Assembly (NCBI RefSeq): GCF_947507565.1
Contig: NC_089175.1
Location: 4,267,733 to 4,331,732 of the forward strand
Origin: Oscarella lobularis
Lineage: Eukaryota; Porifera; Homoscleromorpha; Homosclerophorida; Oscarellidae
Length of the DNA stretch: 64,000 nucleotides
Direction: 5' to 3'
The notes below the pieces were generated by a model, which saw nothing but the letters and a program-made list of their open reading frames with translations, did no database searches and had not been told where the DNA came from. Each line of letters opens with the position of its first letter. Position 1 is the stretch's first letter. The position numbers and the translations under genes were made by a program. Shown here in pieces: positions 39,321 to 51,197 of this stretch.

Positions 39321-40333
39321 ATGTCGGACGACGGCTCGGAAAACGAATTCGAAGATCAGGGACCAAATCTAGGAGTAAATTCGAAAGCATTTTAGTGTTT
39401 TACAGCTAAAGAGTCGCTTGTCAGACCTACGAAGGAGATAGAAACGAAAAAGACGAACGACACGGCTTCGGAAAAGCCGTTCTACCGAACGGAGACGCCT
39501 ACGAAGGCGAGTATCAAAACGGAAAACGTCACGGAAAGGTATTTTTACGTGGAACTCGTTGGATTGAGGTCTAAATGGCCGATTTTTTTCTTGAGGGCTC
39601 GTATCGATTCAAAAATAACGCTCGCTACGTTGGCGAATACGTTCAGGGAAAGAAACACGGCAACGGAACGATGATCTATCCAGACGGATCGAAATACGAA
39701 GGCAAGGATCAGAAGAAAAGGAATAAAATAATTGATAATCGTACACAGGTAACTGGGTCGAAGATCAAAAATACGGACATGGAACGTATACCTATGTGAA
39801 TGGAGATACGTATGAGGGAGAGTGGCAGGATAACATGCGTCATGGACAGGGCTGCTACACATATAACGATACGAAATCTAAAGTAGGAAAATTTAAAAAT
39901 AATTAATTAATTAACTACGTTTATTTATGCACATACAGTATGTTGGAACGTGGGTGAATGGACAGCGTGAGGGAGCGGGACAATTGATGCATAGCAATCA
40001 CAAATTTGCTGGCAATTTTAAAACAGATATGGTAAATAGTCATGATATGATTGAAATAAGAAATAAATTATTACACTCTTATTAGCCCAGCGGGGAAGGA
40101 AGATATGTTTTCGATATCGGTTGTGAACAGCATGGTCATTACATCATCAAGGAAGTGGTGAGCCACAATTCAATACAAATACATTAGTTATAGTTCCGTT
40201 TCAGAGTCAGGGGGAAGACGAAGACGACGAGGAGGCGGTGCCTATCTTAGAAGCCGAGTGGCGATCCGGAGAAGTGATTCCCATAGAAGCGGACCGCGAC
40301 GAGGTCACAGCCAAAGAACAGGTTCAAGAATAA
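39321..40333 (+). CDS. RSPH1: RSPH1, radial spoke head protein with MORN repeats
   Basis: Seven exons (39321-39374, 39425-39538, 39596-39701, 39749-39882, 39939-40031, 40086-40157, 40205-40333) give 233 residues. It starts [18 protein letters not shown] and carries six MORN-type motifs ([43 protein letters not shown] and so on), then [14 protein letters not shown] and the RSPH1-specific [13 protein letters not shown]. The acidic C-terminus is shorter than in human (309 residues). RSPH1 scaffolds the radial spoke head in motile cilia, fitting an animal with flagellated cells. The third intron (39702-39748) is GC-AG rather than GT-AG (AAG|GCAAGG). AATAAA at 40329-40334 overlaps the stop codon. 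Confidence 0.95.
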
Positions 40334-40790
40334 AAACTTGCATGCACTTTACTTCTCAATGCACGTCTATCCTAAATATAAGATGTTCGAATCTTTGTTT
40401 CTTCGAACATGGGATGTCTAGTAGACAAGAAAACATAAGACTCCATGTCCCGCTCTGACAAATAATCTACGCATGGAAAAGGCGCTGGCGATTTCGTAGA
40501 CAAAAACGGTGTCGCAGCAAACGAGTAAAGTTCTACTACTAGTATGAATTAATTAAAACGCCTGCGCAGTAAGCTCTAGATTATTACCGTTCGTTCAACA
40601 AGACTTCTCACCAGTCTTTCAGGTGCATCATGTGTAAATAAATATGACATCAGCGATGATCACATCTACTGGTATACGATGATGCAACCAATGTTTGGCA
40701 CCAATCCAGGAGGGGTGGAGCCGGCGACACCGTAGTGGGTTGCGCGGCCGGCCAGTCGGTCATTGCAGTGAGGCAGGTTCGGAGCTAACC
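40334..40790. other. Intergenic region upstream of CARD-Kelch gene A
   Basis: No gene recognised. CCAAT-like motifs lie at about 40687 and 40703, roughly 90-100 bp before the gene A ATG, and could be promoter elements. A longer upstream ATG in frame with gene A starts at about 40695, but the ATG at 40791 agrees with the other family members. Confidence 0.4.
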
Positions 40791-42384
40791 ATGTGCGATC
40801 CTAGATGGGAACAAATCGTTGTTCCGCGGATGCACGTTCTGGTGACGGTGCTCGACGTGAACGGCGAGCTGCTCGACCGTTTGACGGCTAAGCGGCTAGT
40901 GACGCGCGACGAGTGGCAGCAGTTGCGTCTCCCGTCGGTTACAAGGCGCGAAAAGGCGCGCGACTTGCTCATGGATATACTACCGCGAAAAGGGCGAGAC
41001 TCCTACGATAAATTCGTCGCCGCTCTACGCGAAACTTGCGGGCAGGAGCAGATCGTTGAAGAAATTCTCAACGAACCATCGGAAGAAGAAAAAGGTATTT
41101 TTTTTTCGCTAGCTTGCATGTAGATGACTCGAACTATTCTTTGGCTTTCAGAGGGCGACCAATCGAAAGTGAAACGGGAAATTAAACAAAAGGCAACAGC
41201 CACCGCTTTGCACGCTAAAGACATTGTGAACGAAGGCCGCAAGTTGATTGAACTAGGTCTCAGAATCAAGTACGAGGTAAAGTTGTTTTTGTATGTGAGG
41301 CGGGAGGCAAATGTCTAATTGGGAAGCAGACAAAAAAATTTGGCAAGGGAGGGCTGACCTTTGCATGCTTAACAAAGCGGCGCGTATTGAGCAGCACGCT
41401 TCCTAAGTAAGACACAATAGAGATTATTCACTTACTGTACGTACAGTCAGCAGAAATTACTAGGGTAGCACGTAAAACCTTTATAGTGCAGAACTATCTC
41501 TCTTACCCCCCCACTGTAATTACATGCAGGATCCTGGTTGGACTGGAAATGAAGCCAAGTGGGACATGATGGGTCCGGACCTGCCCGTGCTGTGCAATCC
41601 GTTCGGCTGCGTCGCCGAAATCGACGCCTGTCTCACCGTCGGTTGGGGAGAGACAATCTATTGCTACGACAAATCGCGCTTCGCCTGGGAGAAAATCGAC
41701 GTCGACGTCGACATATGGAGCTTGTTCGAGTGTGAACAGAAATGCTACGTTCTCGGATGCGACCCGAATAAACGCCGAAAACTCTTCGAATGGAACAGCA
41801 CGCGAAAAGAACTCGAAGAAATCGCCGTTCTGCCGAAAGAGCATCAACTCTTCTACGTCGCCGCAATAGGCAGCGGCAAAAACATCTACGTCGTCGGCGG
41901 ATACGACTGCGGCGTAAGAAAAACGCGCATTAACTGCTACAACTTGGACACCAAAAAGTGGATAATCGTAAAAGATATCGAATGCGAACGCTACGAATGC
42001 TCCCTGGCAATAATCGATAGTTATCTATTTATTGGCGGCGGACGAACCGACTGCGGTTGGGCGAGTAACGTCGTCGAGATTCTGCCGTTGACCGGCGACG
42101 GCTCGACGTCTCTACTGGCGCCGACAACGAAAAATCATTGCCAGCTCGCTTCCGTCGGCGGGAAGTTGGTGGCGACGGGAGGATTCCCCGAGAGCGATTT
42201 CGTCGAGGTCTACGACAGTTCGTCGCGCGCGTGGCTGCCGTTGCCGGCGATGAATACGGGTCGGCATTTTCACGGCACGTGTCGGACGGCGGGAAATGAG
42301 GGTCTAATTGTCGTCGGAGGCGTGGGCGCTGGTGGATCGGTCGAATGTCTTAGAATATCACTCGAAGCCTCGGCCATATTTTGA
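40791..42384 (+). CDS. CARD-Kelch protein A
   Basis: Three exons (40791-41094, 41152-41276, 41530-42384), 427 residues. Exon 1 is a CARD-type death-fold domain: ELLDRLTAKRLVTRDEWQQL, then RREKARDLLMDILPRKGRDS, then FVAALRETCGQEQIVEEIL. This is the usual CARD pattern (L..L...G.LT..E, ARxLL.ILPRKG, F..AL). Exon 2 is a charged helix, probably a coiled coil (KREIKQKATATALHAKDIV). Exon 3 is a Kelch-type beta-propeller: IYVVGGYDCG..W, LFIGGGRTDCG, LVATGGFPESD..W, and LIVVGGVGAGG. CARDs recruit partners by CARD-CARD contact; Kelch propellers bind proteins. I know no standard family with this domain order. It is the most GC-rich and most diverged of the four copies here. Function unknown; an adaptor or sensor in innate or cell-death signalling is inference. 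Confidence 0.85.
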
Positions 42385-42631
42385 TATAGAGTTATCTTCG
42401 TGTTTGATTATATTGGTCTATTTTTCTTTATGGATATAGTGTGAATGCACTGCACGAACTCGATCTTTGTACATAGACAGCCTATAGTATAATACAGACT
42501 GAAATTTCGAGGATTTTTTGTCGTTATAGGCAGGCCTAGTGAAAACGTCGGGTGTGAAGCCCCCTAATCTAAACGCTAGCGAATTTTGCATGTAATATCA
42601 CCTCACTGTGACGAACTGAAAACGAAAGGAG

Positions 42632-42641
42632 ATCATGTGAC
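42632..42641 (+). promoter_or_regulatory. Conserved ATCATGTGAC motif before CARD-Kelch B (copies at 49520, 52570)
   Basis: B, C and D share a leader GACGAACxGAAAACGAA followed by the motif and GTAGAAATGAGCTC at the start codon. In C (49520-49529) and D (52570-52579) the motif is the palindrome-like GTCATGTGAC, the known MITF/TFE-family M-box consensus. It sits 11-26 bp before the ATG. Gene A lacks it. Function is inference. Confidence 0.4.
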
Positions 42642-42657
42642 TAACGGTAGAAATCAA

Positions 42658-44006
42658 ATGAGCTCGAATCCCTGGGATAATATCGTCGTTTCGCGTCTCG
42701 ACGAGCTCGTCGAACTGGTCGACGTCGACGGCGAGCTCCTGGATCGACTGATGGCGCGCGGCTTGCTCACACGAGACGATTGGGAGCTTCTTCGTCTTCC
42801 ATCTGTGACGAAACGCAACAAAACGCGCGCGCTACTCATGGACATTTTACCGCGCAAAGGAAGCGGAAGTTTCGACGCGTTTGTGAGTGTCTTAGAAGCA
42901 ACAGAAGGGCAGAAGCATATACTAGAAATTCTTGAGATTCCACTGGAAAAAGGCATGAGTGGGAAATAAGTCTCTGCAGAATTTGATTGCGATTATGTTT
43001 CAGCTTGCTGCCAACATGCCGACGAAATTTCAAAGTTGAAAGAAGAAAACGCTTTGCAAATAAAGTTACGAAAGGGTTTAGAAATGCAGTGCGTGGGATT
43101 GAGAGCTAAATATGAGGTGTTCTAAATATGTTGATATGGAAAAATGGTAAAAGTGACTATTATTAGCCTCGAAATTTACAACAAGAGAAACATTTCTGGA
43201 TGACTGCCAAGTCACCCCTTCCGCCGTCGTCTTCTGTTGACGGACGAGTGGCGGAGATCGATAGAAAACTGATAATTGCTACTAACACAAGGCAATTGTA
43301 TGAATTTTCAGATGGGAAATGGAACGAGTCGCTCGTCGGCGTGAACATACGCAGCCTAATGAAGTGCGATGAAAAAGGATACATTCTCGTTCGGGATGAG
43401 CGCAGTGTTTGCAGGCACATCTCAGAAATTGATAGCACAAAGGTGCTCGCGATGTTACCTGATAGTCATCAATTGCGATACGCGTCTGCAATTGGTCACA
43501 AAGATAAAATCTATGTAGTTGGGGGTGAAGATAAAGCATCTAACGCAGTGAAAAATATTGTTAGTGTCCTGAACGTGAAAAACAACAAATGGATGAAAAT
43601 CAAGTGTATGAGTCTTAAACGACTGGCATGCTCACTGATGATAATTGATGATAAATTATTTGTCGGTGGCGGCCGGGGTACTGACTTATTTGGAAGCAAC
43701 GCTATTGAATGCCTTGATTTGGGTGCAGAAAAATGGACAACATTGTGCCCCACCACCAACGAACACTGCCAACTGGCATCTGTACACGGCAAACTAGTTG
43801 CGATTGGTGGAAGTCGTTATCACACACTTCCAAGTTCTTCTGTAGAAGTATACGATAGTGCAGCTAACTTTGAGAGCTGGCTTCCTCTGCCTTCAATGAA
43901 AGATAAGCGGTATGGACATGGAGCATGCACAACAGAAGACAGTACATTGTATGTTGTAGGTGGGTGGCTACATTCTACTGTTATTGAGTACTACCGTAAA
44001 ATGTAG
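42658..44006 (+). CDS. CARD-Kelch protein B
   Basis: Three exons (42658-42958, 43004-43116, 43167-44006), 417 residues. CARD: ELLDRLMARGLLTRDDWELL, then KTRALLMDILPRKGSGSF, then EGQKHILEIL. Exon 2 is a short coiled-coil segment (DEISKLKEENALQIKL). Kelch part: VAEIDRKLIIATNTRQLYEF, IYVVGGEDKAS, LFVGGGRGTDL, LVAIGGSRYHT, LYVVGGW. The first intron donor is best placed at ATGA|GTGGGA; an alternative GC donor five bases upstream gives the same phase. Compared with gene A it has the same three-exon layout, so both came from duplication. Its stop codon is followed at once by the 49-bp satellite, whose first unit supplies AATAAA. Confidence 0.85.
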
Positions 44007-47000
44007 ATGGGTCAAATGTTCTCTCCTGTAATAAATTAAAGAATAATTACAAGAGACTGGCCAACTGTTCTTTCCTGTAATAAATTACAGTCAAATTACA
44101 AGGGACTGGCAAACTGTTCTTTCCTGTAATAAATTACAGGAAAATTGCAAGGGACCGACCAACTGTTCCCTCCTGTAATAAATTTCAAAATAATTACAAG
44201 GGACTGGCCAACTGTTCTCTCCTGTAATAAATTAGAGAAAAATTACAAGGGACTGGCCAAACTGTTCTCTCCTGTAATAAATTACAGTGAAATTACAAGG
44301 GACTGGCAAACTGTTCTTTCCTGTAATAAATTACAGTCAAATTACAACGCACTGACCAAATGTTCTTTCCTGTAATAAATTACAGAAAAATTACAAGAGA
44401 CTGGCAAACTGTTCTTTCCCGTAATAAATTACAGTCAAATTACAAGGGACTGGCCAACTGTTCTTTCCTGTAATAAATTACAGAATAGTTACAAGGGACT
44501 GGCCAACTGTTCCCTCCTGTAATAAATTACAGTGAAATTACAACGGACTGGCCAACTGTTCTCTCCTGTAATAAATTAGAGTGAAATTACAAGGGACTGG
44601 CCAACTGTTTTTTCTTGTACTAAATTACAGAAAAATTACAAGGGACTGGCCAACAGTTCTTTCCTTTAATAAATTACAAAAAAATTACAAGGGACTGGCC
44701 AACTGTTATCTCCTGTAATACATTACAGTGAAATTACAAGGGACTAGCCAACTGTTCTCTCCTGTAAAAAATTACAGTCAAATTACAACAAACTGGCCAA
44801 ATGTTCTTTCCTGTAATAAATTACAGAAAAATTACAAGGGACTGGCCAACTGCTCTCTCCTGTAATAAATCACAGTGAAATTACAAGGGACTGGCCAACT
44901 GTTCTTTCCGTAATAAATTACAGAATAGTTACAAGGGACTGGCCAACTGTTCCCTCCTGTAATAAATTACAGTGAAATTACAACGGACTGGCCAATTGTT
45001 CTCTCCTGTAATAAATTAGAGTGAAATTACAAGGGACTGGCCAACTGTTCTCTCCTGTAATAAATCACAGTGAAATTACAAGGGACTGGCCAACTGTTCT
45101 TTCCGTAATAAATTACAGAAAAATTACAAGGGACTGGCCAACTGTTATCTCCTGTAATACATTACAGTGAAATTACAAGGGACTAGCCAACTCTTCTCTC
45201 CTGTAAAAAATTACAGTCAAATTACAACGAACTGGCCAAATGTTCTTTCCTGTAATAAATTACAGAAAAATTACAAGGGAATGGCCAACAGTTATTTCCT
45301 GTAATAAATTACAGAAAAATTACAAGGGACTGGACAACTGTTCTTTACTGTAATAAATTACAAGAAAATTACAAGGGACTGGCCAACTGTTCTCTCCTAT
45401 AATAAATTCCAGAAAAAAAACAACGGACTGGTCAACTGTTCTCTCCTGTAATAAATTACAGTGAAATTACAAGGGACTGGCCAAGTGTTCTTTCCTCCAA
45501 TAAATTACAGAAAATTACAAGGGACTGGCCAAGTGTTATCTCCTGTAATAAATTACAGTGAAATTACAAGGGACTGGACAAATGTTCTTTTCTGTAATAA
45601 ATTACAGTCAAATTACAACGAACTGGCCAACTGTTCTTTCCTGTAATAAATTACAGAAAATTACAAGGGACTGGCCAACTGTTCTCTCCTGTAATAAATT
45701 AGAGTGAAATTACAAGGGACTGGGCAACTGTTCTCTCTTGTAATAAATTAAAGTGAAATTACAAGGGACTGGCCAACAGTTCTTTACTGTAATAAATTAC
45801 AGAAAAATTACAACGGACTGGCCAACTGTTATCTCCTGTAATAAATTACAGTGAAATTACAAGGGACTGGCCAACTGTTCTTTCCTGTAATAAATTACAG
45901 TCAAATTACAACGAACTGGCCAATTGTTCTTTCCTGTAATAAATTACAGAAAAATTACAAGGGAATGGCCAACTGTTACTTCTTGTAATAATTTAGAATG
46001 AAATTAAAAGGGACTGGCCAACTGTTCTTTTCTGTAATTAATTACAGGAAAATTACAAGGGACTGGCCAACTGTTCTCTCGTGTAATAAATTACAGTGAA
46101 ATTACAAACGACTGGCCAACTGTTCTCTCCTGTAATAAATTAGAGTGAAATGACAAGGGACTGGCCAGCTGCTCTTTCCTGTAATAAATTACAGAAAAAT
46201 GACAAGGGACTGGCCAACTCTTCTCTCATGTAATAAATTATGAGAAATTATAAGGGACTGGCCAACTGTTCTCTCCTGTAATAAATTTCAGAATAATTAC
46301 AAGAGACTGGCAAAACTGTTCTCTCCTGTAATAAATTACAGTGAAATTACAAGGGACTGGCCAACTGTTCTTTCCTGTAATAAATTACAGGAAAATTACA
46401 AGGGACTGGCAGACTGTTCTCTCCTGTAATAAATTACAGTGAAATTACACGGGTCTGGCCAACTGTTCTCTCCTGTAATAAATTACAGTCAAATTACAAC
46501 GCACTGACCAAATGTTCTTTCCTGTAATAAATTACAGGAAAATTACAACGGACTGGCAGACTGTTCTCTACCGTAATAAATTACAGAATAATTACAAGGG
46601 ACTGGCCAACTGTTCCTTCCTGTAATAAATTCCCGTCAAATTACAAGGTACTGGCCAACTGTTCTCTAGTGTAATAAATTACAGTGAAATTACAAGGGAT
46701 TGGCCAACTGTTCTCTCCTGTAATAAATTACAGTGAAATTACAAGGGATTGGCCAACTGTTCTCTCCTGTAATAAATTACAGTGAAATTACAAGGGATTG
46801 GCCAACTGTTCTTTCCTGTAATTAATTACAGGAAAATTACAAGGGACTGGCCAACTGTTCTCTCCTGTAATTAATTACAGGAAAATTACAAGGGACTGGC
46901 CAACTGTTCTCTCCTGTAATAAATTACAGTGAAATTAAAAGGAACTGGCCAACTGTTTTCTCCTGTAATACATTAGAGTGAAATTACAAGGGACTGGCCA

Positions 47001-49485
47001 ACTGTTCTTTCCTGTAATAAATTACAGAATAATTACAAGGGACTGGCCAACTGTTCTCTACTATAATAAATTCCAGAAAATTACAAGGGACTGGCCAACT
47101 GTTCTTTCCTGTAATAAATTACAGAAAAATTACAAGGGACTGGCCAACTGCTCTCTCCTGTAATAAATTACAGAAAAATTACAAGGGACTGGCCAACTGT
47201 TTTTTCTTGTACTAAATTACAGAAAAATTACAAGGGACTGGCCAACTATTATCTCCTGTAATAAATTACAGTGAAATTACAAGGGACTGGCCAACTGTTC
47301 TTTCCTGTAATAAATTACAGAAAAAATACAAGGGACTGGCCAACTGTTTTTTCTTGTACTAAATTACAGAAAAATTACAAGGGACTGGCCAACAGTTCTT
47401 TCCTTTAATAAATTACGGAAAAATTACAAGGGACTGGCCAACTGTTATCTCCTGTAATACATTACAGTGAAATTACAAGGGGCTGGCCAACTGTTCTCTC
47501 CTGTAATAAATTAGAGTGAAATTACAAGGGATTGGCCAACTGTTCTCTCCTGTAATAAATTACAGTGAAATTACAAGGGATTGGCCAACTGTTCTTTCCT
47601 GTAATTAATTACAGGAAAATTACAAGGGACTGGCCAACTGTTCTCTCCTGTAATTAATTACAGGAAAATTACAAGGGACTGGCCAACTGTTCTCTCCTGT
47701 AATAAATTACAGTGAAATTAAAAGGAACTGGCCAACTGTTTTCTCCTGTAATACATTAGAGTGAAATTACAAGGGACTGGCCAACTGTTCTTTCCTGTAA
47801 TAAATTACAGAATAATTACAAGGGACTGGCCAACTGTTCTCTACTATAATAAATTCCAGAAAATTACAAGGGACTGGCCAACTGTTCTTTCCTGTAATAA
47901 ATTACAGAAAAATTACAAGGGACTGGCCAACTGCTCTCTCCTGTAATAAATTACAGAAAAATTACAACGCACTGACCAAATGTTCTTTCCTGTAATAAAT
48001 TACAGGAAAATTACAACGGACTGGCAGACTGTTCTCTACCGTAATAAATTACAGAATAATTACAAGGGACTGGCCAACTGTTCCTTCCTGTAATAAATTC
48101 CCGTCAAATTACAAGGTACTGGCCAACTGTTCTCTAGTGTAATAAATTACAGTGAAATTACAAGGGATTGGCCAACTGTTCTCTCCTGTAATAAATTACA
48201 GTGAAATTACAAGGGATTGGCCAACTGTTCTCTCCTGTAATAAATTACAGTGAAATTACAAGGGATTGGCCAACTGTTCTTTCCTGTAATTAATTACAGG
48301 AAAATTACAAGGGACTGGCCAACTGTTCTCTCCTGTAATTAATTACAGGAAAATTACAAGGGACTGGCCAACTGTTCTCTCCTGTAATAAATTACAGTGA
48401 AATTAAAAGGAACTGGCCAACTGTTTTCTCCTGTAATACATTAGAGTGAAATTACAAGGGACTGGCCAACTGTTCTTTCCTGTAATAAATTACAGAATAA
48501 TTACAAGGGACTGGCCAACTGTTCTCTACTATAATAAATTCCAGAAAATTACAAGGGACTGGCCAACTGTTCTTTCCTGTAATAAATTACAGAAAAATTA
48601 CAAGGGACTGGCCAACTGCTCTCTCCTGTAATAAATTACAGAAAAATTACAAGGGACTGGCCAACTGTTTTTTCTTGTACTAAATTACAGAAAAATTACA
48701 AGGGACTGGCCAACTATTATCTCCTGTAATAAATTACAGTGAAATTACAAGGGACTGGCCAACTGTTCTTTCCTGTAATAAATTACAGAAAAAATACAAG
48801 GGACTGGCCAACTGTTTTTTCTTGTACTAAATTACAGAAAAATTACAAGGGACTGGCCAACAGTTCTTTCCTTTAATAAATTACGGAAAAATTACAAGGG
48901 ACTGGCCAACTGTTATCTCCTGTAATACATTACAGTGAAATTACAAGGGGCTGGCCAACTGTTCTCTCCTGTAATAAATTAGAGTGAAATTACAAGGGAC
49001 TGGCCAACTGTTCTTTCCTGTAATAAATTACAGAAAAATGACAAGGGACTGGCCAACTGTTCTCTCCTGTAATAAATTACAGGAAATTACAAGGGACTGG
49101 CCAACTGTTCTCTCCTGTAATAAATTACAGAATAATTACAAAAGACTGGCCAACTGTTCTTTCCTGTAATAAATTACAGAAAAATTACAAGGGACTGGCC
49201 AACTGTTCTTTCCTGTAATAAATTACAGTCAAAGTACAACGGACTGGCCAAATTTTCTTTCCTGTAATAAATTACAGGAAAATTACAAGGGACTGGCCAA
49301 CTGTTCTCTCCTGTAAAAAATTACAGTGGAATTACAAGGTACTGGCCAACTGTTCTTTCCTGTAATAAATTACAGGAAAATTACAAGGGACTGGCCAACT
49401 GTTCTTTCCTGTAATAAATTACAGAAGAATTACAAGGGACTGGCCAACTCTTCTCTCCTGTAATAAATTACGGTGAAACGTACCG
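44007..49485. repeat. 49-bp satellite array with hairpin and AATAAA in nearly every unit
   Basis: About 110 units of TGGCCAACTGTTCTYTCCTG then TAATAAATTACAGxxAAATT and ACAAGGGAC. Each unit holds an inverted repeat (CCTGTAAT..ATTACAGG) and an AATAAA hexamer. Larger blocks are duplicated: the region near 46978 recurs at 47761 (783 bp, 16 units) and at 48446 (685 bp, 14 units). The array fills the whole space between CARD-Kelch genes B and C. Confidence 0.95.
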
Positions 49486-49539
49486 CCCCCACTAGTGACG
49501 AACTGAAAACGAACGCCAGGTCATGTGACTACAGTAGAA

Positions 49540-50894
49540 ATGAGCTCCAATCCCTGGGATAATGTCATCGTTCCGCGTCTCGACGTGCTCGTCGGTCTGA
49601 TCGACGTCGAAGGCGATCTTCTGGATCGACTGACGGCGCGCGGCTTGATCACGCGCGACGACTGGGAGTTTCTCCGTCTTCCATCTGTGACGAAACGCAA
49701 CAAAACGGGCGCGTTACTCATGGATATTTTACCGCGAAAGGGAGGCAGCGAGGCGTTCGACGCGTTCGTGAGTGGACTGAGAGATACCGAAGGACAGCAG
49801 CATATTGTGGAAATACTCGATATGCCACTTGTGAAGGGTGAAATTAATTATTGATTTCCTATGTATGTCTGCGAGTACAGTGGAACTTTTTAGATTGCTC
49901 TCACGCTCGAGAAAATGCAGAACTGAAAAAAGCTAATGCCTTTCAAATTGAATTACTGCAACAAGAAAAACGGTGTCGATTAGGTTTGGAGATGATTTGT
50001 ATGGGATTGAGAAATAAACACAAGGTATACTGTATACCAAATAGACTCCACATGTACAGAATCTTTACTGTATCTTTAGGAGCCCCTACCTAAAGAGACT
50101 TTTTGGAAAGAACAAAGCTCTCCTCTTCCACAATTTCACAATTTTCGTTTTGCAACGGGAGAGATAGGCGGCATGCTCACTATTGCAAATCATAAGCACA
50201 AACTATTTCAATTTTCTGATGATAAATGGGTCAAATTGCACGTTGACGCTAACATATGTCGTCTAATGAAGTGCCTAGATAAGGGATACATACATACTGG
50301 TCAGAGATAAGAGTGCTGTGTGTCGACACATTTCAGAAATCGAGAGAAGCGCGGAAAAAAATTGCGGTGTTACCCCCTAATCATCAACTAAAGTCTGTCT
50401 CTGCAATCGGTTACAGGGAGAAGATCTACACGGCCGGAGGAATGTCTCACTTCAATCATTCAAGCGTGACTGTAAACGTTTTTGACGTTCCAACGAAGAA
50501 ATGGACGGCAATTAAAAATATGAACTGTGCACGATTCGGATGCTCGTTGGTCGCTATGGATGACAAACTATTTGTAGGAGGTGGATGGAATAGACGTTTC
50601 TGTGGAAGCAACGTCGTCGAATGTCTCGATCTCAATAGCGAAAAGTGGACGAGTCTTCGCTCGACGTCGGATACGGAATGCGTCGTGACGTCTCTGAATG
50701 GCAAGCTCGTGGCAACGGGAGGACTGCATGATAGAAGGACAGTCGAAGTTTACGACAACTCGACGAACACGTGGCTTCCTCTGCCATCGATGAATGAAAG
50801 GCACTTATGGCACGGAGCATGCTCGACGGCAGAAAACCGGTTGTATGTCGCAGGTGGGTGCGGAACTAGTCTCGTTGAATATTTTGAAATGTAA
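49540..50894 (+). pseudogene. CARD-Kelch copy C with disrupted frame
   Basis: Three exons by alignment with copy D (49540-49837, 49894-50024, 50080-50894). CARD and coiled-coil exons are intact and nearly identical to D (LLDRLTARGLITRDDWEFLR, KTGALLMDILPRKGG). In exon 3, relative to D, an extra ATAC-type 4-bp repeat near 50290 shifts the frame and leads to a TAA shortly after. A further A in the run near 50358 (seven A against six) does not restore it. The rest of the Kelch region stays open in the new frame (IYTAGGMSHFNHS, LFVGGGWNRRF, LVATGGLHDRR, LYVAGGCGTS). It is therefore a recent pseudogene, a CARD-only gene truncated in the first blade, or a sequencing artefact. Both changes lie in short repeats, where errors are common. 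Confidence 0.7.
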
Positions 50895-51137
50895 AGCTAT
50901 TTGTTCTATAAACAGTGTTAAGCTCCTGTGCATTATTATGATACACGTGTACTTTTTGCTATAGTAGACTGAAGTTATTGTGGAATGATAGACCACAATT
51001 TCTACTAGTAGCTTTGTTGTTCTAATCAGTTTTAGAACTACTGAGTCGATTTTAAGAAAACCTCTCTACACCCGTGGCATTTCTAGAAGAAACAAATGCT
51101 ATGCACAATTCAATTGCGGTGTGACTTTCACTGAGCG

Positions 51138-51146
51138 TATATAAAG
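51138..51146 (+). promoter_or_regulatory. TATA box of GPCR1
   Basis: GTATATAAAG lies about 52-60 bp before the GPCR1 ATG (51198). In the GPCR2 copy the matching position reads GAGCTTAATAGG and has lost the TATA match, so the paralogues may differ in promoter strength. Confidence 0.5.
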
Positions 51147-51197
51147 CATAGGAGCGTTCCTCTCTCGCGGTTTATCGAACTGGAGCTGGCAATCACC

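Noticed and set aside
42951-42958. GC-AG first intron in CARD-Kelch B
   Set aside because: A normal GT donor (ATGA|GTGGGA) five bases downstream... gives the same phase, so the rarer form is not needed.
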